A DNA stretch of 64,000 nucleotides from Bog-532 sp963720945 (GTDB taxonomy: Bacteria > Actinomycetota > Actinomycetes > Streptosporangiales > Streptosporangiaceae). The notes under the pieces are model-generated. The model ran no database searches. It was not told the origin of the DNA and saw nothing but the letters and a program-made list of their open reading frames with translations. Location of the stretch: assembly GCA_963720945.1 (NCBI GenBank), contig CAVRHH010000031.1, positions 1 through 64,000 of the forward strand, written 5' to 3'. How positions within the stretch are numbered: the first letter of the stretch is position 1; each line of letters starts with the position of its first letter. Shown piece by piece: positions 63,958 to 64,000 of the stretch. Made by a program: the position numbers and the translations under genes.

Positions 63958-64000
63958 TCAGCGGTTCACCGGCCGCCCGTGGCGGTCCAGCACGTGAAGC
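63958..64000 (-). CDS. C-terminal end of a gene entering from the right (partial)
   Basis: The minus strand reads LHVLDRHGRPVNR and a stop. Too short to identify; the gene continues beyond the window. Confidence 0.35.
   Translation of the reverse strand, partial: LHVLDRHGRPVNR

Overview
The window is high-GC DNA with the gene styles of a soil, filamentous-type actinobacterium: LAL/LuxR and PucR regulators, a membrane-anchored PASTA-less Ser/Thr kinase, a DUF1707 protein, TPR-CHAT giants, an actinomycete integrative element (AICE) remnant beside a tRNA-Ala, and a class I lysyl-tRNA synthetase. The genus cannot be fixed from the sequence. The region is chromosomal and patchy: housekeeping and stress blocks alternate with gene graveyards.

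Layout. 0-7 kb: the tail of a CaiB/BaiF CoA-transferase, a citryl-CoA lyase-like gene, an MDR oxidoreductase, a frameshifted amidohydrolase, and a two-gene redox operon (MDR reductase, FMN reductase) divergent from a TetR regulator with a clear palindromic operator. 7.4-9.2 kb: a Ser/Thr kinase with four C-terminal membrane segments. 9.3-13 kb: tRNA-Ala(GGC) followed by a wrecked AICE in which an FtsK/TraSA translocase is fused in frame to the catalytic end of a tyrosine integrase. 13.4-15.6 kb: VOC and DUF1707 proteins.

16.5-27.3 kb is the most unusual part: two apparently intact TPR-CHAT peptidase genes (1277 and 1194 codons) and three decayed relatives that all lack the catalytic region. 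The second intact gene lies downstream of a small Cys-containing protein and a membrane protein whose reading frames overlap, which looks like a compact three-component system. The last remnant joins directly onto a truncated AmmeMemoRadiSam radical SAM gene. 28.6-34.8 kb: a frameshifted LAL regulator divergent from a methyltransferase and a very unusual alpha/beta-hydrolase-glycosyltransferase fusion, probably a small biosynthetic unit.

35-39.4 kb: HD-domain, MEDS, LuxR and PucR proteins. 39.7-49.4 kb: a stress supercluster, all on the plus strand: UBP zinc finger, cNMP-binding/FAD oxidoreductase (frameshifted), DUF1931, Hsp20, DnaK-GrpE-DnaJ-CbpM, ClpB and thioredoxin. 49.5-57.5 kb: a degraded stretch (FUSC, formaldehyde dehydrogenase, MEDS, IS110 and DUF2637 fragments) around intact BON and LysM/Rpf-like genes, a DnaA-box-like cluster and a striking interleaved inverted-repeat leader overlapping a Shine-Dalgarno. 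57.5-64 kb: class I LysRS, a MTHFR-like protein with a methyltransferase, a frameshifted membrane protein, a PLD fragment, a VOC protein and small genes.

Many otherwise well-conserved genes carry one single-base frameshift in a G/C run. Some may be real decay, but the number suggests residual sequencing indels, so each should be checked before calling a pseudogene.
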